Shown: positions 17,721 through 26,074 of the stretch, in pieces
How positions within the stretch are numbered: position 1 is the first letter of the stretch
Layout: every line of letters starts with the position of its first letter
Assembly (NCBI GenBank): GCA_007128425.1
Contig: SKXL01000077.1
Span: forward strand, 1 to 64,000
DNA: 64,000 bases
From: Balneolales bacterium
GTDB taxonomy: Bacteria > Bacteroidota > Rhodothermia > Balneolales > Natronogracilivirgulaceae
Direction: 5' to 3'
Translations under genes and position numbers: made by a program
The notes under the pieces: generated by a model
Told to the model about the DNA's origin: nothing
What the model saw: only the letters and a program-made list of their open reading frames with translations
Databases searched by the model: none

Positions 17721-18941
17721 CTACTTCAGGCATTCGACGACATTAAGCCGCGAAGCCCGGAGCGCCGGCATCCAGCCGGCAGCAAGACCGATTATGGCAA
17801 GCACAAAAAAGGCAATCAGTCCCACCCCAGGAGTGAACTGGGGTGTTCCGACATATTCCTTGATCGGGATATACTGCATGGCGGCAACGATGCCCCACCC
17901 GATGAAGTAGCCCATGGCTGCGCCGAGACCTATCAGCAGAAAGGTCTCTCCGAAAAAATGGGACAAAATGGTACTGCGTCTGGCACCGACCGAGCGCCGG
18001 ATACCGATCTCCTTCATCCGCTCCTGGACGACCACGAACATGATGTTGGCCACTCCAATGCCGCCAACGGCGAGAGTAACGAAACCGATAATGCCAAGAA
18101 ACGAGTTGAATCCTATAAAAAACCACCTTATGAAGGACCAGAACTCGCTGGTATCCCAGATCAGCAGGGCATCGGTGTCGGCTGAATCGAATCGGTGGCG
18201 CTGCGAAATAATCGCCTGCACCTGGTCTTTAACGTGGCTTCCATCTCGGGGATCATCCAGCTGATAGAGAATGTTGCTGATGATTTCGGTCCCGAAAAGC
18301 GTTGAATAGGTGGTCATGGGAATAAAAGCCCGGTCCTGGTCACGCTGGCCGTAGGACGAATTCTGGCTTTTTGGTTGCATCACACCGATCACCATAAACG
18401 GGGTCTGATTCACAAAAACCTGCTTGCCAATCGCTTCCTCATCACCAAAAAGCAGCTCTTTGAGCTGGTCGCCGATAAAAATTACCCGGCGCTGTTCTCT
18501 CATATCGCGCTCATTTAGCCAGCGCCCGCCCTCCTGTTCAAAGATATTCCGCATCTCTGAGTAGATCACCGGTACGCCGGTCAGCTGTGGAGAATTTCGA
18601 CGGTCGCCATGGCGCAGCTCAGCATTCCAGGTCGTGTATTCGGGAGCAATTTTGCTGATCTGGGGGATGTTCTGCCTGAGTGCCCACGCATCACTTTCCC
18701 GAAAGCGGATTTGCCGCCCGATGCCATACCCCTCATATGGTTTGGTCGTCTGCGATCCGAAAACCAGCACGATCTCTTCACCCATACCCCGAAAATTCAA
18801 TCCCATCTGTTCGCGGAATCCCATGCCAAAAGCCAGCAGAATGATCAGCGTTGCGGTACCCCAGACAATACCGAAAAGGGTCAGGAAAGTGCGCAGGCGC
18901 TGCTTGTTTATGGATTGGAAAAAATCTCGAAGGAAATTCAT
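17721..18941 (-). CDS. MacB-type ABC transporter permease
   Basis: 406 residues, same plan as its downstream neighbour: a first helix at residues 18-40 (FLTLFGIVWGTATLIILLAF), a periplasmic MacB_PCD domain, then three helices from about residue 275, with VVQERMKEIGIRRSVGARRS in the loop and LNVVECLK at the end. The two permeases could form a heterodimer, as in other Bacteroidota MacB-type sets where two half-permeases sit side by side; that is an inference. No ATP-binding domain is fused or adjacent. 130 bases separate it from the adaptor gene upstream. Confidence 0.92.
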   Translation of the reverse strand: MNFLRDFFQSINKQRLRTFLTLFGIVWGTATLIILLAFGMGFREQMGLNFRGMGEEIVLVFGSQTTKPYEGYGIGRQIRFRESDAWALRQNIPQISKIAPEYTTWNAELRHGDRRNSPQLTGVPVIYSEMRNIFEQEGGRWLNERDMREQRRVIFIGDQLKELLFGDEEAIGKQVFVNQTPFMVIGVMQPKSQNSSYGQRDQDRAFIPMTTYSTLFGTEIISNILYQLDDPRDGSHVKDQVQAIISQRHRFDSADTDALLIWDTSEFWSFIRWFFIGFNSFLGIIGFVTLAVGGIGVANIMFVVVQERMKEIGIRRSVGARRSTILSHFFGETFLLIGLGAAMGYFIGWGIVAAMQYIPIKEYVGTPQFTPGVGLIAFFVLAIIGLAAGWMPALRASRLNVVECLK

Positions 18942-19071
18942 TTCTATTGGTTACAAATGATAACGTGTGGTGTTAAAGACAAGATTTCTGTTTTACATGA
19001 CTTCCGGTTGTTGTGATTCCTTGTTGATGTGATAACGGAAGTGGTTCCACACCCGGCGGTCATGGGGAGCA

Positions 19072-20172
19072 TCAATTGGATGCCAGTGTTCGAATGGGTT
19101 TTTCAAGTACGATATCGCCCTCTTCCAGGCCTTCTAAAACCTCGACATGGATGGCATCGCTGAGACCGACTTTAACTTCAATTGCAGTCCGGCCGTTTTC
19201 ACCATTGGATGGAATGTCGACCTGGCTTTTCTCATCCTTGTAAGTCACAAGGCGTTCCGGTATGATCAGCACATCTTCACGACGGTCGATCACGACATTG
19301 GCATTGGCTGAGTAGCCTGCTCTCAGTATATGTCCGTCATTGTCTGTGATGAGGATTTCCACCGGAAAAACAGTGCTGTTATCCCGTGTTGTAGCTTTCA
19401 GTGAAATCCTGGTGAGTTCGCCTGTGACATTTGCGCCAGGCAGTGCGCCAACACGGATTTCAGCCGGCATGCCTTCATGCAGCTTGCCCACATCGATTTC
19501 ATCTACCGTGCCTTTAAAAAGCAGATCATCCATCCGGGCCAGCGTCATAAGCGGTGTACCCGCCTGGTAGGATGTAAGCGGCACAATTGGATCACCTATA
19601 TCAATCATTTTTTCAAGTATATATCCGTCGGCCGGGGCCTTGACAACGCTTTCAATCAGGGTCTCGCCAATCATGATGCGACCTGATTCAAGCAGTTCCA
19701 ACCGCTCCCGGTTGAGTTGAAGATTGATTTCAGCATCACGCATATTTCGTTGCAATGCCTGGTAGTCGTGGTCCGACACCATATTGCGCTCACGAAGCTG
19801 TTCCATCCGGTACATCTCACGCTCAAGGTTGTCCAGTGCGATCTCGGTGCGTTCCAGATTGCGCTTTGCCTCGGCCAGCTCCAGTGGTGTGGGATCGGGA
19901 CGAATTTCCAGCAGTGGCTCGCCCTCTTTCACAAAATCTCCTGCTTCGGCAAACATCTTGCTGACGACTCCCGAGATCTTGGATTTCACCTCGATCTCGT
20001 TCCTGGGCTCAATCTGTCCGACTGCAAGAGCATATTCCACAAGATTTCCTCTCTCAACGGTAACGGTATCATTGCGTTGTGACTGCTTGCCGCCATTCCC
20101 GGATTTGAGTACCCATGCCGCTGCCGCTCCGGCCACAACTACGATTCCAATGGTTAATAAAATGCGTTTCAT
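19072..20172 (-). CDS. MacA-like periplasmic adaptor (HlyD family)
   Basis: 366 residues. N-terminal membrane anchor (ILLTIGIVVVAGAAAAWVL), then the first half of the lipoyl domain (ISGVVSKMFAEAGDFVKEGE), a long alpha-helical hairpin rich in Glu, Arg and Leu (about residues 110-190), the second half of the lipoyl domain (VKAPADGYILEKMIDIGDPI) and a beta-barrel/membrane-proximal region. Adaptors of this type link an inner-membrane permease to an outer-membrane channel. A ribosome-binding site AAGGA lies 8 bases before the ATG. It heads the adaptor-permease-permease set; neither an ATPase nor an outer-membrane TolC gene is next to it. Confidence 0.92.
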   Translation of the reverse strand: MKRILLTIGIVVVAGAAAAWVLKSGNGGKQSQRNDTVTVERGNLVEYALAVGQIEPRNEIEVKSKISGVVSKMFAEAGDFVKEGEPLLEIRPDPTPLELAEAKRNLERTEIALDNLEREMYRMEQLRERNMVSDHDYQALQRNMRDAEINLQLNRERLELLESGRIMIGETLIESVVKAPADGYILEKMIDIGDPIVPLTSYQAGTPLMTLARMDDLLFKGTVDEIDVGKLHEGMPAEIRVGALPGANVTGELTRISLKATTRDNSTVFPVEILITDNDGHILRAGYSANANVVIDRREDVLIIPERLVTYKDEKSQVDIPSNGENGRTAIEVKVGLSDAIHVEVLEGLEEGDIVLEKPIRTLASN

Positions 20173-20483
20173 ACCTGTTCCTTTTTGATTTTTTCGAATG
20201 ATTTGTTTTTTGTATCGGTTTCACGTCGATATACGCTGCCCGGCAATAAAAGGTTACCACCGATTTTATTTTTGACCGGACTCGTACGGTACACTTCAGG
20301 CGCTGAATCGCCATAATGCCCAAAAAATCAGCAATCAATTAAAAAAAACAGCCCTTTCTTTTTTTGCAGCACAATTTTTAATTTTTCAACTGTGTTAACT
20401 ATCCATCCAAACCGACCCTGAATTACTTTTTTTGAATCCCGAGCGGAGTAGTTACGTATAGCAGTAGATTCCCCCTTCACCAA
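20173..20483. promoter_or_regulatory. Divergent intergenic region
   Basis: About 310 bases between the MacA-like gene (leftward) and the M16 protease gene (rightward). It contains several T-rich tracts, notably near 20340-20390. It must carry promoters for both directions. I could not identify a convincing pair of promoter elements or an operator. Confidence 0.4.
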
Positions 20484-22085
20484 ATGCAAAATTACATGAC
20501 TCAGTCAACTGTTTCATCCCGGGTATTCCGGCTGTTGTCTAATCAGTATAATTATTTGTCTGCCAACACATTATATTTTAAAATATCTGCTGGATTTCTG
20601 GTCTGTCTGCTTCTCCTTTCAGCATCGACTACATTAACGGCGCAGCCTCTTGAAAACATAGAACAAAACGTGACCGAATTCACTCTTGACAACGGTCTTC
20701 ATGTTATCATTATAGAGCGCGACGTCGCACCGGTTGCCAGTTTTGTCACACATGTGAATGTGGGTTCCGTGAATGAGCAGCTTGGTCAGACCGGCATTAC
20801 ACACGTTTTTGAACACATGGCCTTTAAGGGTTCCACCACCATTGGTACAACGGACTGGAAAAGTGAAAAAATTGTAATCGAAAGAATGGATGAGGCCTAC
20901 AAAGCCTGGCTGCTTGAATCAAGAAAACCGGATCCCAACCATGAAAAGCTGGAAATTTTGTGGAATGAGTTCGCCGAACTTCAGGAAGAAGCGGGCCAGT
21001 ATGTCGTCAACAACGAATTCAGTCAGATTGTTGAACGTGAAGGCGCTACCGGGCTGAATGCATTTGTGTCTGCCGATGAGACCGCCTTTTTTTACAGCCT
21101 TCCCCAGCACAAAGCCGAACTTTGGTTTGCTCTCGAAGCCGACCGCTTCATCAACCCGGTTATGCGCGAATTCTATGTAGAAAAAGATGTGATTTTTGAA
21201 GAACGGCGTGACCGAATTGACAATTCGCCGTTTGGCAGGTTGATGGAGGAGTTTGTATCCACCGCTTTTTCTGCTTTTCCCTACAAGCATCTGCCCATTG
21301 GCTGGCCATCCGATATTGAATCCGTAACCATAAGCGATGCACTGGAATTCTACGAGCGTCATTACGTGCCCGGAAATATCACCATTTCCGTTGCCGGTGA
21401 TGTTGATCCCGAACAGATCCGGGGCTATGCAGAGAAACATTTCGGTCCAATGAGAGCCGGGCAACCCCCTCCCCGTGTAACGACTATTGAGCCCGAACAA
21501 AGAGGCGAGCGGCGTCTGGTAATCGAGGAAGAGAGCCAGCCCATTCTCATGATCGGATATCACAGTGTGGATGAAAACCATCCCGATGCCGTCGCCATGG
21601 ACATCTTGAGTGGCATCCTTTTTGACGGACGCACCTCACGGCTTTATCGCAGGCTGGTAACCGATGAACGCAAAGCACTTCAGATAGGCGGATTCAACGG
21701 GTTCCCGGGCAGCCGGTATCCCGGACTTTTTGTAATATACGCCATCCCGAACCAGGGTGTGGATCTTGCAGACATCGAGGAAGCCATTTATGAAGAACTG
21801 GACCGTATTCGTGAGGGAAATATTGAAGAGAGCGAAATTCAGCGTGTTCGCACCAATGCCCGGGCATCGGTCATTCGCGGTTTGTCATCCAACCAGGGAA
21901 TGGCCCTGAATTTTGCCCAGGCACACGCCAAAAGGGGTGACTGGAAGGCCATTTTTACCGATCTGGATGTTATGGACGAGATTACCGCAGATGATCTGCA
22001 GCGAGTTGCAGAAACCTATTTCAGGAAGCAGACCCGCACTGTAGCCTCCATTCGCACCCGAGACGACGCTACTGCATCAAACTAA
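20484..22085 (+). CDS. M16 family zinc metallopeptidase (active subunit)
   Basis: 533 residues. After a signal-anchor (ISAGFLVCLLLLSASTTLTAQ, residues about 33-53) comes the M16 domain with the inverted zinc motif HxxEH in ITHVFEHMAFKGS, and later GLNAFVSADETAFFYSLP. There is an insertion of roughly 60 residues between the zinc motif and that second segment, rich in Glu and Lys. The second half (from about residue 290) is the inactive M16 C domain. Predicted to be periplasmic or membrane-bound and to degrade peptides together with the next gene, 18 bases downstream, which lacks the zinc site. Start ATG at 20484; a second ATG is at codon 5. Confidence 0.92.
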   Translation: MQNYMTQSTVSSRVFRLLSNQYNYLSANTLYFKISAGFLVCLLLLSASTTLTAQPLENIEQNVTEFTLDNGLHVIIIERDVAPVASFVTHVNVGSVNEQLGQTGITHVFEHMAFKGSTTIGTTDWKSEKIVIERMDEAYKAWLLESRKPDPNHEKLEILWNEFAELQEEAGQYVVNNEFSQIVEREGATGLNAFVSADETAFFYSLPQHKAELWFALEADRFINPVMREFYVEKDVIFEERRDRIDNSPFGRLMEEFVSTAFSAFPYKHLPIGWPSDIESVTISDALEFYERHYVPGNITISVAGDVDPEQIRGYAEKHFGPMRAGQPPPRVTTIEPEQRGERRLVIEEESQPILMIGYHSVDENHPDAVAMDILSGILFDGRTSRLYRRLVTDERKALQIGGFNGFPGSRYPGLFVIYAIPNQGVDLADIEEAIYEELDRIREGNIEESEIQRVRTNARASVIRGLSSNQGMALNFAQAHAKRGDWKAIFTDLDVMDEITADDLQRVAETYFRKQTRTVASIRTRDDATASN

Positions 22086-22103
22086 CTTAAAATCAGAATT
22101 ACG

Positions 22104-24164
22104 ATGAGACAACTGTCTGTCATTTTACTATTGATCGTTTTGCTCGGCGGATGCGGCACTTCCGGGCAAACACTGCAAAGCCCTCTTGCGGGCCTGGAGT
22201 TTCCGGAACCTAAGCCATTTACATCACCAGAAGTTGAGCGATTCAATTACAACGGTATCGAATTTTTCCTGCTGCAGGACGATGAGCTGCCTCTGGTGAA
22301 CGTAAATGTCATCATTAACGGCGGTTCCTGGCTGGATCCGGCCGATAAAGTTGGACTTGCTTCCCTGACAGGTACGGTGCTTCGATCCGGTGGCTCACAA
22401 CAGTATCCTGAAGAAGATCTCAACGAACTGCTTGAAAACCGTGCTGCCGGCATGGAAACGGGGTTTGGACTGTCCAACGGTACGGCCCGCATGAATGTGC
22501 TGAAAGAAGATTTCGAGGAGCTGCTTCCGGTATTTACCGATTTGCTGAAAAATCCCCTGTTCCCCGATGACCGGATTGACCTGGCCAAAACACAGCAGAG
22601 AACCGCCATATCCCGGCGTAATGAAGAGGCATCCTCTGTCGCATCGCGTGAGTTTCGCAAACTGATCTACGGGCCGGAATCTGTCTACGCAAGGCATGTT
22701 GAATATGCCACACTTGAGAATATCAGCCGGCAGGACATGATTCGATTTCATCAGGAAATCATGCAGGGAAGCAACATGCTGGTGGGCGTTGTTGGTGATT
22801 TCGATCCGGTCACCATGCGCAGCCAGCTGGAACGGGCATTTGGTATAATTGATGAAGGCAACCCCGTGGAAATGAATATGCCGGATGTTGACTATGAATA
22901 TGAATCAGGTATTTATTTTGCACATAAAGGCGATATGAACCAGAGTCAGATTCGCATGGGTCATATTGGCGGATACCGGGACAATCCGGATTATGCTGCA
23001 CTCCAGGTGATGAATGAGATACTGAGCGGCGGTTTTTCCGGAAGACTCTTTCAGGAAGTGCGAACCGAGCAGGGATTGGCTTATGGTGTCTATGGATCAT
23101 ACACCAGCAATGTACGATACCCCGGTGTCTTTTTTGCTGGATTGAGCACAGGTGCAGAAAATACGCATGAGGCATTTGAAGCTACCATGCACCAGATCCG
23201 CCGGCTGCAGGACGAACGGGTCTCACAGCAGGAACTGGATGAGACAAAGGAGCGTATTTTCAATCGAATCATTTTCCGCTATGACAGCTATGCTCGAATC
23301 CTTGCTGAACAAATAAGTAATTACAACCTTGGGCTGCCGGAAGATGCATTCGAACAGTATATCAAGCAGGTTCGCCAGGTAACAGTTGATGATATCTTCC
23401 GCGTTGCAAATGAATACCTGCGTCCCGACAAAATGAAGGTACTCGTTGTCGGAAATCGTGATCTTATCGCCGATCAGCTCCGGCAAATGGGCGATTATCA
23501 GGAAATTGATATCACCATTCCCCGTCCGGGTGCAGAACGTGCCGCCCAAAAGGGTGATCCGGTCGCAGGAAGTGAGTGGATGTTGAAATTATCACGTGCA
23601 ATGATTGACAGCGACATCGATATCGGCACCCTCGTACTTCAAGGCACGCAGTATGTCCAGTCACCTCAAGGCGAAATGCCTTTGGAAGTGACATCACGTC
23701 TTCAATTCCCCGATGCTGTCAGCATGGAAATTGCAACGCCTATGGGAAAACAGATCCTTGAAGTTGCCGACGGCCGGGGTATTGTCAAAATGGGTGGACA
23801 GGAGCAACCGCTTCCGTCATCTTTTGTAGAATCACTCCAGGAGGATTTGAAGAAGAATCCCCTGCATCTGGCAATGCTGGCAGAAACTCTGGATGCGACA
23901 CTTATTGAAACGGAAGACCATATAAAAAAAATATACATTGGCGGTAATTTTGACATGACAATTCAAATTTCAGTTCGTGATGCGCTTCCTGTCGAGGTAT
24001 CCTACACACAATTTGATCCTGACCAGGGTAGGGATGTTGAGGTCACCATTATTCTGAAGGACTGGACCTGGAATGACGGAGTGCAGATCCCGTATGACCA
24101 GAGGCGATATTCAGAGGGAGAGTTGATCAGTCGCACAAAAGTAACCGGTCACAGCATTGAATAA
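22104..24164 (+). CDS. M16 family peptidase-like lipoprotein (no zinc site)
   Basis: 686 residues. The N terminus is a lipoprotein signal with lipobox LLGG-Cys (MRQLSVILLLIVLLGGCGTS), so it is likely anchored in the outer membrane. The M16 fold is clear (FFLLQDDELPLVNVNVIING, GGFSGRLFQEVRTEQGLAYG), but where HxxEH should be it reads KVGLASLTGTVLRSGG, so it cannot bind zinc. Such subunits pair with an active one, here the preceding gene, as in bacterial and mitochondrial processing peptidases. From about residue 490 an extra domain of roughly 190 residues follows (LQGTQYVQSPQGEMPLEV to DWTWNDGVQIPYDQRRYSEG), resembling a LolA-like beta half-barrel. Confidence 0.9.
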   Translation: MRQLSVILLLIVLLGGCGTSGQTLQSPLAGLEFPEPKPFTSPEVERFNYNGIEFFLLQDDELPLVNVNVIINGGSWLDPADKVGLASLTGTVLRSGGSQQYPEEDLNELLENRAAGMETGFGLSNGTARMNVLKEDFEELLPVFTDLLKNPLFPDDRIDLAKTQQRTAISRRNEEASSVASREFRKLIYGPESVYARHVEYATLENISRQDMIRFHQEIMQGSNMLVGVVGDFDPVTMRSQLERAFGIIDEGNPVEMNMPDVDYEYESGIYFAHKGDMNQSQIRMGHIGGYRDNPDYAALQVMNEILSGGFSGRLFQEVRTEQGLAYGVYGSYTSNVRYPGVFFAGLSTGAENTHEAFEATMHQIRRLQDERVSQQELDETKERIFNRIIFRYDSYARILAEQISNYNLGLPEDAFEQYIKQVRQVTVDDIFRVANEYLRPDKMKVLVVGNRDLIADQLRQMGDYQEIDITIPRPGAERAAQKGDPVAGSEWMLKLSRAMIDSDIDIGTLVLQGTQYVQSPQGEMPLEVTSRLQFPDAVSMEIATPMGKQILEVADGRGIVKMGGQEQPLPSSFVESLQEDLKKNPLHLAMLAETLDATLIETEDHIKKIYIGGNFDMTIQISVRDALPVEVSYTQFDPDQGRDVEVTIILKDWTWNDGVQIPYDQRRYSEGELISRTKVTGHSIE

Positions 24165-24566
24165 TAGATTTCTTCTTTGTATAATAGCTGCCCGCTGAAA
24201 TATTGTCGCGCATAACGTGCGCCGGCCGCTGTGAATCTATTCACAATATTTAATGGATTCTGCTGTTAGTAAGAAGCAGCTTGCATTTTACGAAAATAAT
24301 CTTAGTTTACGAATATAAATCGTTGCACATGTCATTTAAAATCAAACACATAACCACACGAATTTTCTGCAGGTTGCTGTGTTTGTTGATTGACTTGAAA
24401 GCAATACAAGTCTCGCATGATCTGACCAAAAACCGACTGTTCAGATCTGATAGCAACGATGATTGTTAGTTATTGATCCGGAACGATAACGGGTAGAATC
24501 CGATTCGTTGAAATTTGTCACAAACAGGGTACGGATCAGCTTCTAAACCTAAAAAAGGAGGTCGCA
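24165..24566. other. Intergenic region with a structured RNA candidate
   Basis: About 400 bases between the M16 lipoprotein gene and the KamA-family gene. At 24199-24250, AATATTGT and ACAATATT enclose two hairpins: GCGCA-TAACG-TGCGC and TGTGAAT-CT-ATTCACA. The second hairpin shares three bases with the outer stem, so the two forms compete in part. There is no T-run, so it is not a plain intrinsic terminator. The rest is AT-rich and ends in a strong ribosome-binding site. Short open frames here lack start signals and I do not call them. Confidence 0.4.
24557..24561 (+). promoter_or_regulatory. Strong ribosome-binding site for a TTG start
   Basis: GGAGG preceded by a run of A, 5 bases before the TTG at 24567. 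It is the best Shine-Dalgarno match I noticed in the window and fixes the non-ATG start of the KamA-family gene. Confidence 0.8.
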
Positions 24567-26063
24567 TTGTCTTACTTCGAATTCAAGCCAAATGAAGCTT
24601 TCTTTGTCAGTGGGAAGGCACCCAGATACAAATCGTATAATCTCAGAACCTTTGAAAAAATTCCTCAGGTAAAGAAACTGCCCGAGGAAATTCGATTTGC
24701 TATTCGGGTTGTTGGTAACGTGCTGCCTTTCAAGGTGAACAATTACGTAATAAAAGAACTTATTAATTGGGACAACATTCCGGATGACCCGATGTTCCAG
24801 CTTACATTTCCTCAAAAAACCATGCTGAAGCCGCATCACTTTGATAAAATGGCTGAGGTTTTAAAAAGAGATGCTTCAAAAGAGGAAATAAAAGCAACAG
24901 CAAATGAAATTCGAATGCAACTTAATCCGCACCCTGCCGGGCAACAGGAAGAAAACATGCCGCAACTCGGTTGCGAGACCCTGAAAGGAATGCAGCATAA
25001 ATATCAGGAAACTGCGCTTTTCTTTCCAAGTCAGGGTCAAACTTGTCACGCTTACTGCACCTTCTGCTTCCGATGGCCGCAATTTGTTGGTATGGATGAA
25101 CTCAAGTTTGCAATGAAAGAATCGGAACTTCTGGTCGATTACTTGAAACAGCACCCTGAAGTCACCGATGTACTATTTACCGGTGGAGATCCCATGATTA
25201 TGAAAGCCAGGGTGCTGGCTTCCTATATTGAACCGCTCCTTGATGCTGATTTGCCCAACCTGAGAAATATCCGAATCGGAACCAAGGGACTTGCATATTG
25301 GCCATACAAGTTTGTAACAGATTCCGATGGCGATGAAATGCTTGATCTTTTCAGAAAAGTGACAGATTCCGGTCTTCATCTCGCTATTATGGGGCACTAC
25401 TCAAATCCGATCGAGCTGGAAACCGATATACACAAGGAAGCCGTCCGACGTATCCGCTCCACAGGCGCTCAGATCAGAACACAATCACCATTGCTGAGGC
25501 ATATCAACGACAGCTCGGATGTATGGGCCGATATGTGGCGTGAGCAGGTGAAACAGGGCATGATCCCCTACTATATGTTCGTGGTTCGGGATACCGGCGC
25601 ACGACATCATTTCGACATACCACTTGAGCAGGCATGGAAAATATTCCGCGGAGCTTACAAACAGGTCAGCGGAATTGCCCGGACCGTACGCGGTCCCAGC
25701 ATGTCGGCAGGCCCCGGAAAAGTTCAGGTACTTGGAGTGAGTGATGTGGCAGGTGAAAAAGTATTTACGCTTCGATTTATCCAGGGAAGAAATCCGGACT
25801 GGACCGGACGCCCGTTCTTTGCCAAATACAACAAAAAAGCCGTTTGGCTGGATGATCTTGAACCGGCTTTCGGAGAAAAAGAGTTTTTCTTTGAAAAAGA
25901 GTCGGAACAACTGATAAGCGAAGATTCCGGCAAAGAATCCGGCAGGTCGAATACTCAAAAAAGAAATGGATACTCCAACGGAGCGACCAATGGCACCTCC
26001 AACGGAAAATCAAGCAGTAAAGAAAAGCTGGATCTGAAAAAAATCGTCGATGATGTGAACTGA
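24567..26063 (+). CDS. KamA-family radical SAM aminomutase-like protein
   Basis: 498 residues. The radical SAM cluster motif is TCHAYCTFCFRW (Cys-x3-Cys-x2-Cys), preceded by ALFFPSQGQ. Later motifs are DVLFTGGDPMIM and SAGPGKVQVLG, whose lysine should carry the PLP. This is the plan of lysine 2,3-aminomutase. But aligned without gaps (from memory) to the clostridial enzyme, the two aspartates that hold the lysine side-chain amine become Arg (in PYYMFVVRDTG) and Ser (in RGPSMSAGPGK), so lysine is an unlikely substrate. The last 45 or so residues are low-complexity (Gly, Ser, Asn, Lys). TTG start supported by a strong ribosome-binding site. Convergent with pyrC, 11 bases apart. Confidence 0.85.
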   Translation: MSYFEFKPNEAFFVSGKAPRYKSYNLRTFEKIPQVKKLPEEIRFAIRVVGNVLPFKVNNYVIKELINWDNIPDDPMFQLTFPQKTMLKPHHFDKMAEVLKRDASKEEIKATANEIRMQLNPHPAGQQEENMPQLGCETLKGMQHKYQETALFFPSQGQTCHAYCTFCFRWPQFVGMDELKFAMKESELLVDYLKQHPEVTDVLFTGGDPMIMKARVLASYIEPLLDADLPNLRNIRIGTKGLAYWPYKFVTDSDGDEMLDLFRKVTDSGLHLAIMGHYSNPIELETDIHKEAVRRIRSTGAQIRTQSPLLRHINDSSDVWADMWREQVKQGMIPYYMFVVRDTGARHHFDIPLEQAWKIFRGAYKQVSGIARTVRGPSMSAGPGKVQVLGVSDVAGEKVFTLRFIQGRNPDWTGRPFFAKYNKKAVWLDDLEPAFGEKEFFFEKESEQLISEDSGKESGRSNTQKRNGYSNGATNGTSNGKSSSKEKLDLKKIVDDVN

Positions 26064-26074
26064 AATCCGGGGTG

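Noticed and set aside
24281-24469. A 62-codon frame in the gap before the KamA-family gene
   Set aside because: No good start signal, no similarity that I can see, and AT-rich composition that opens frames by chance.
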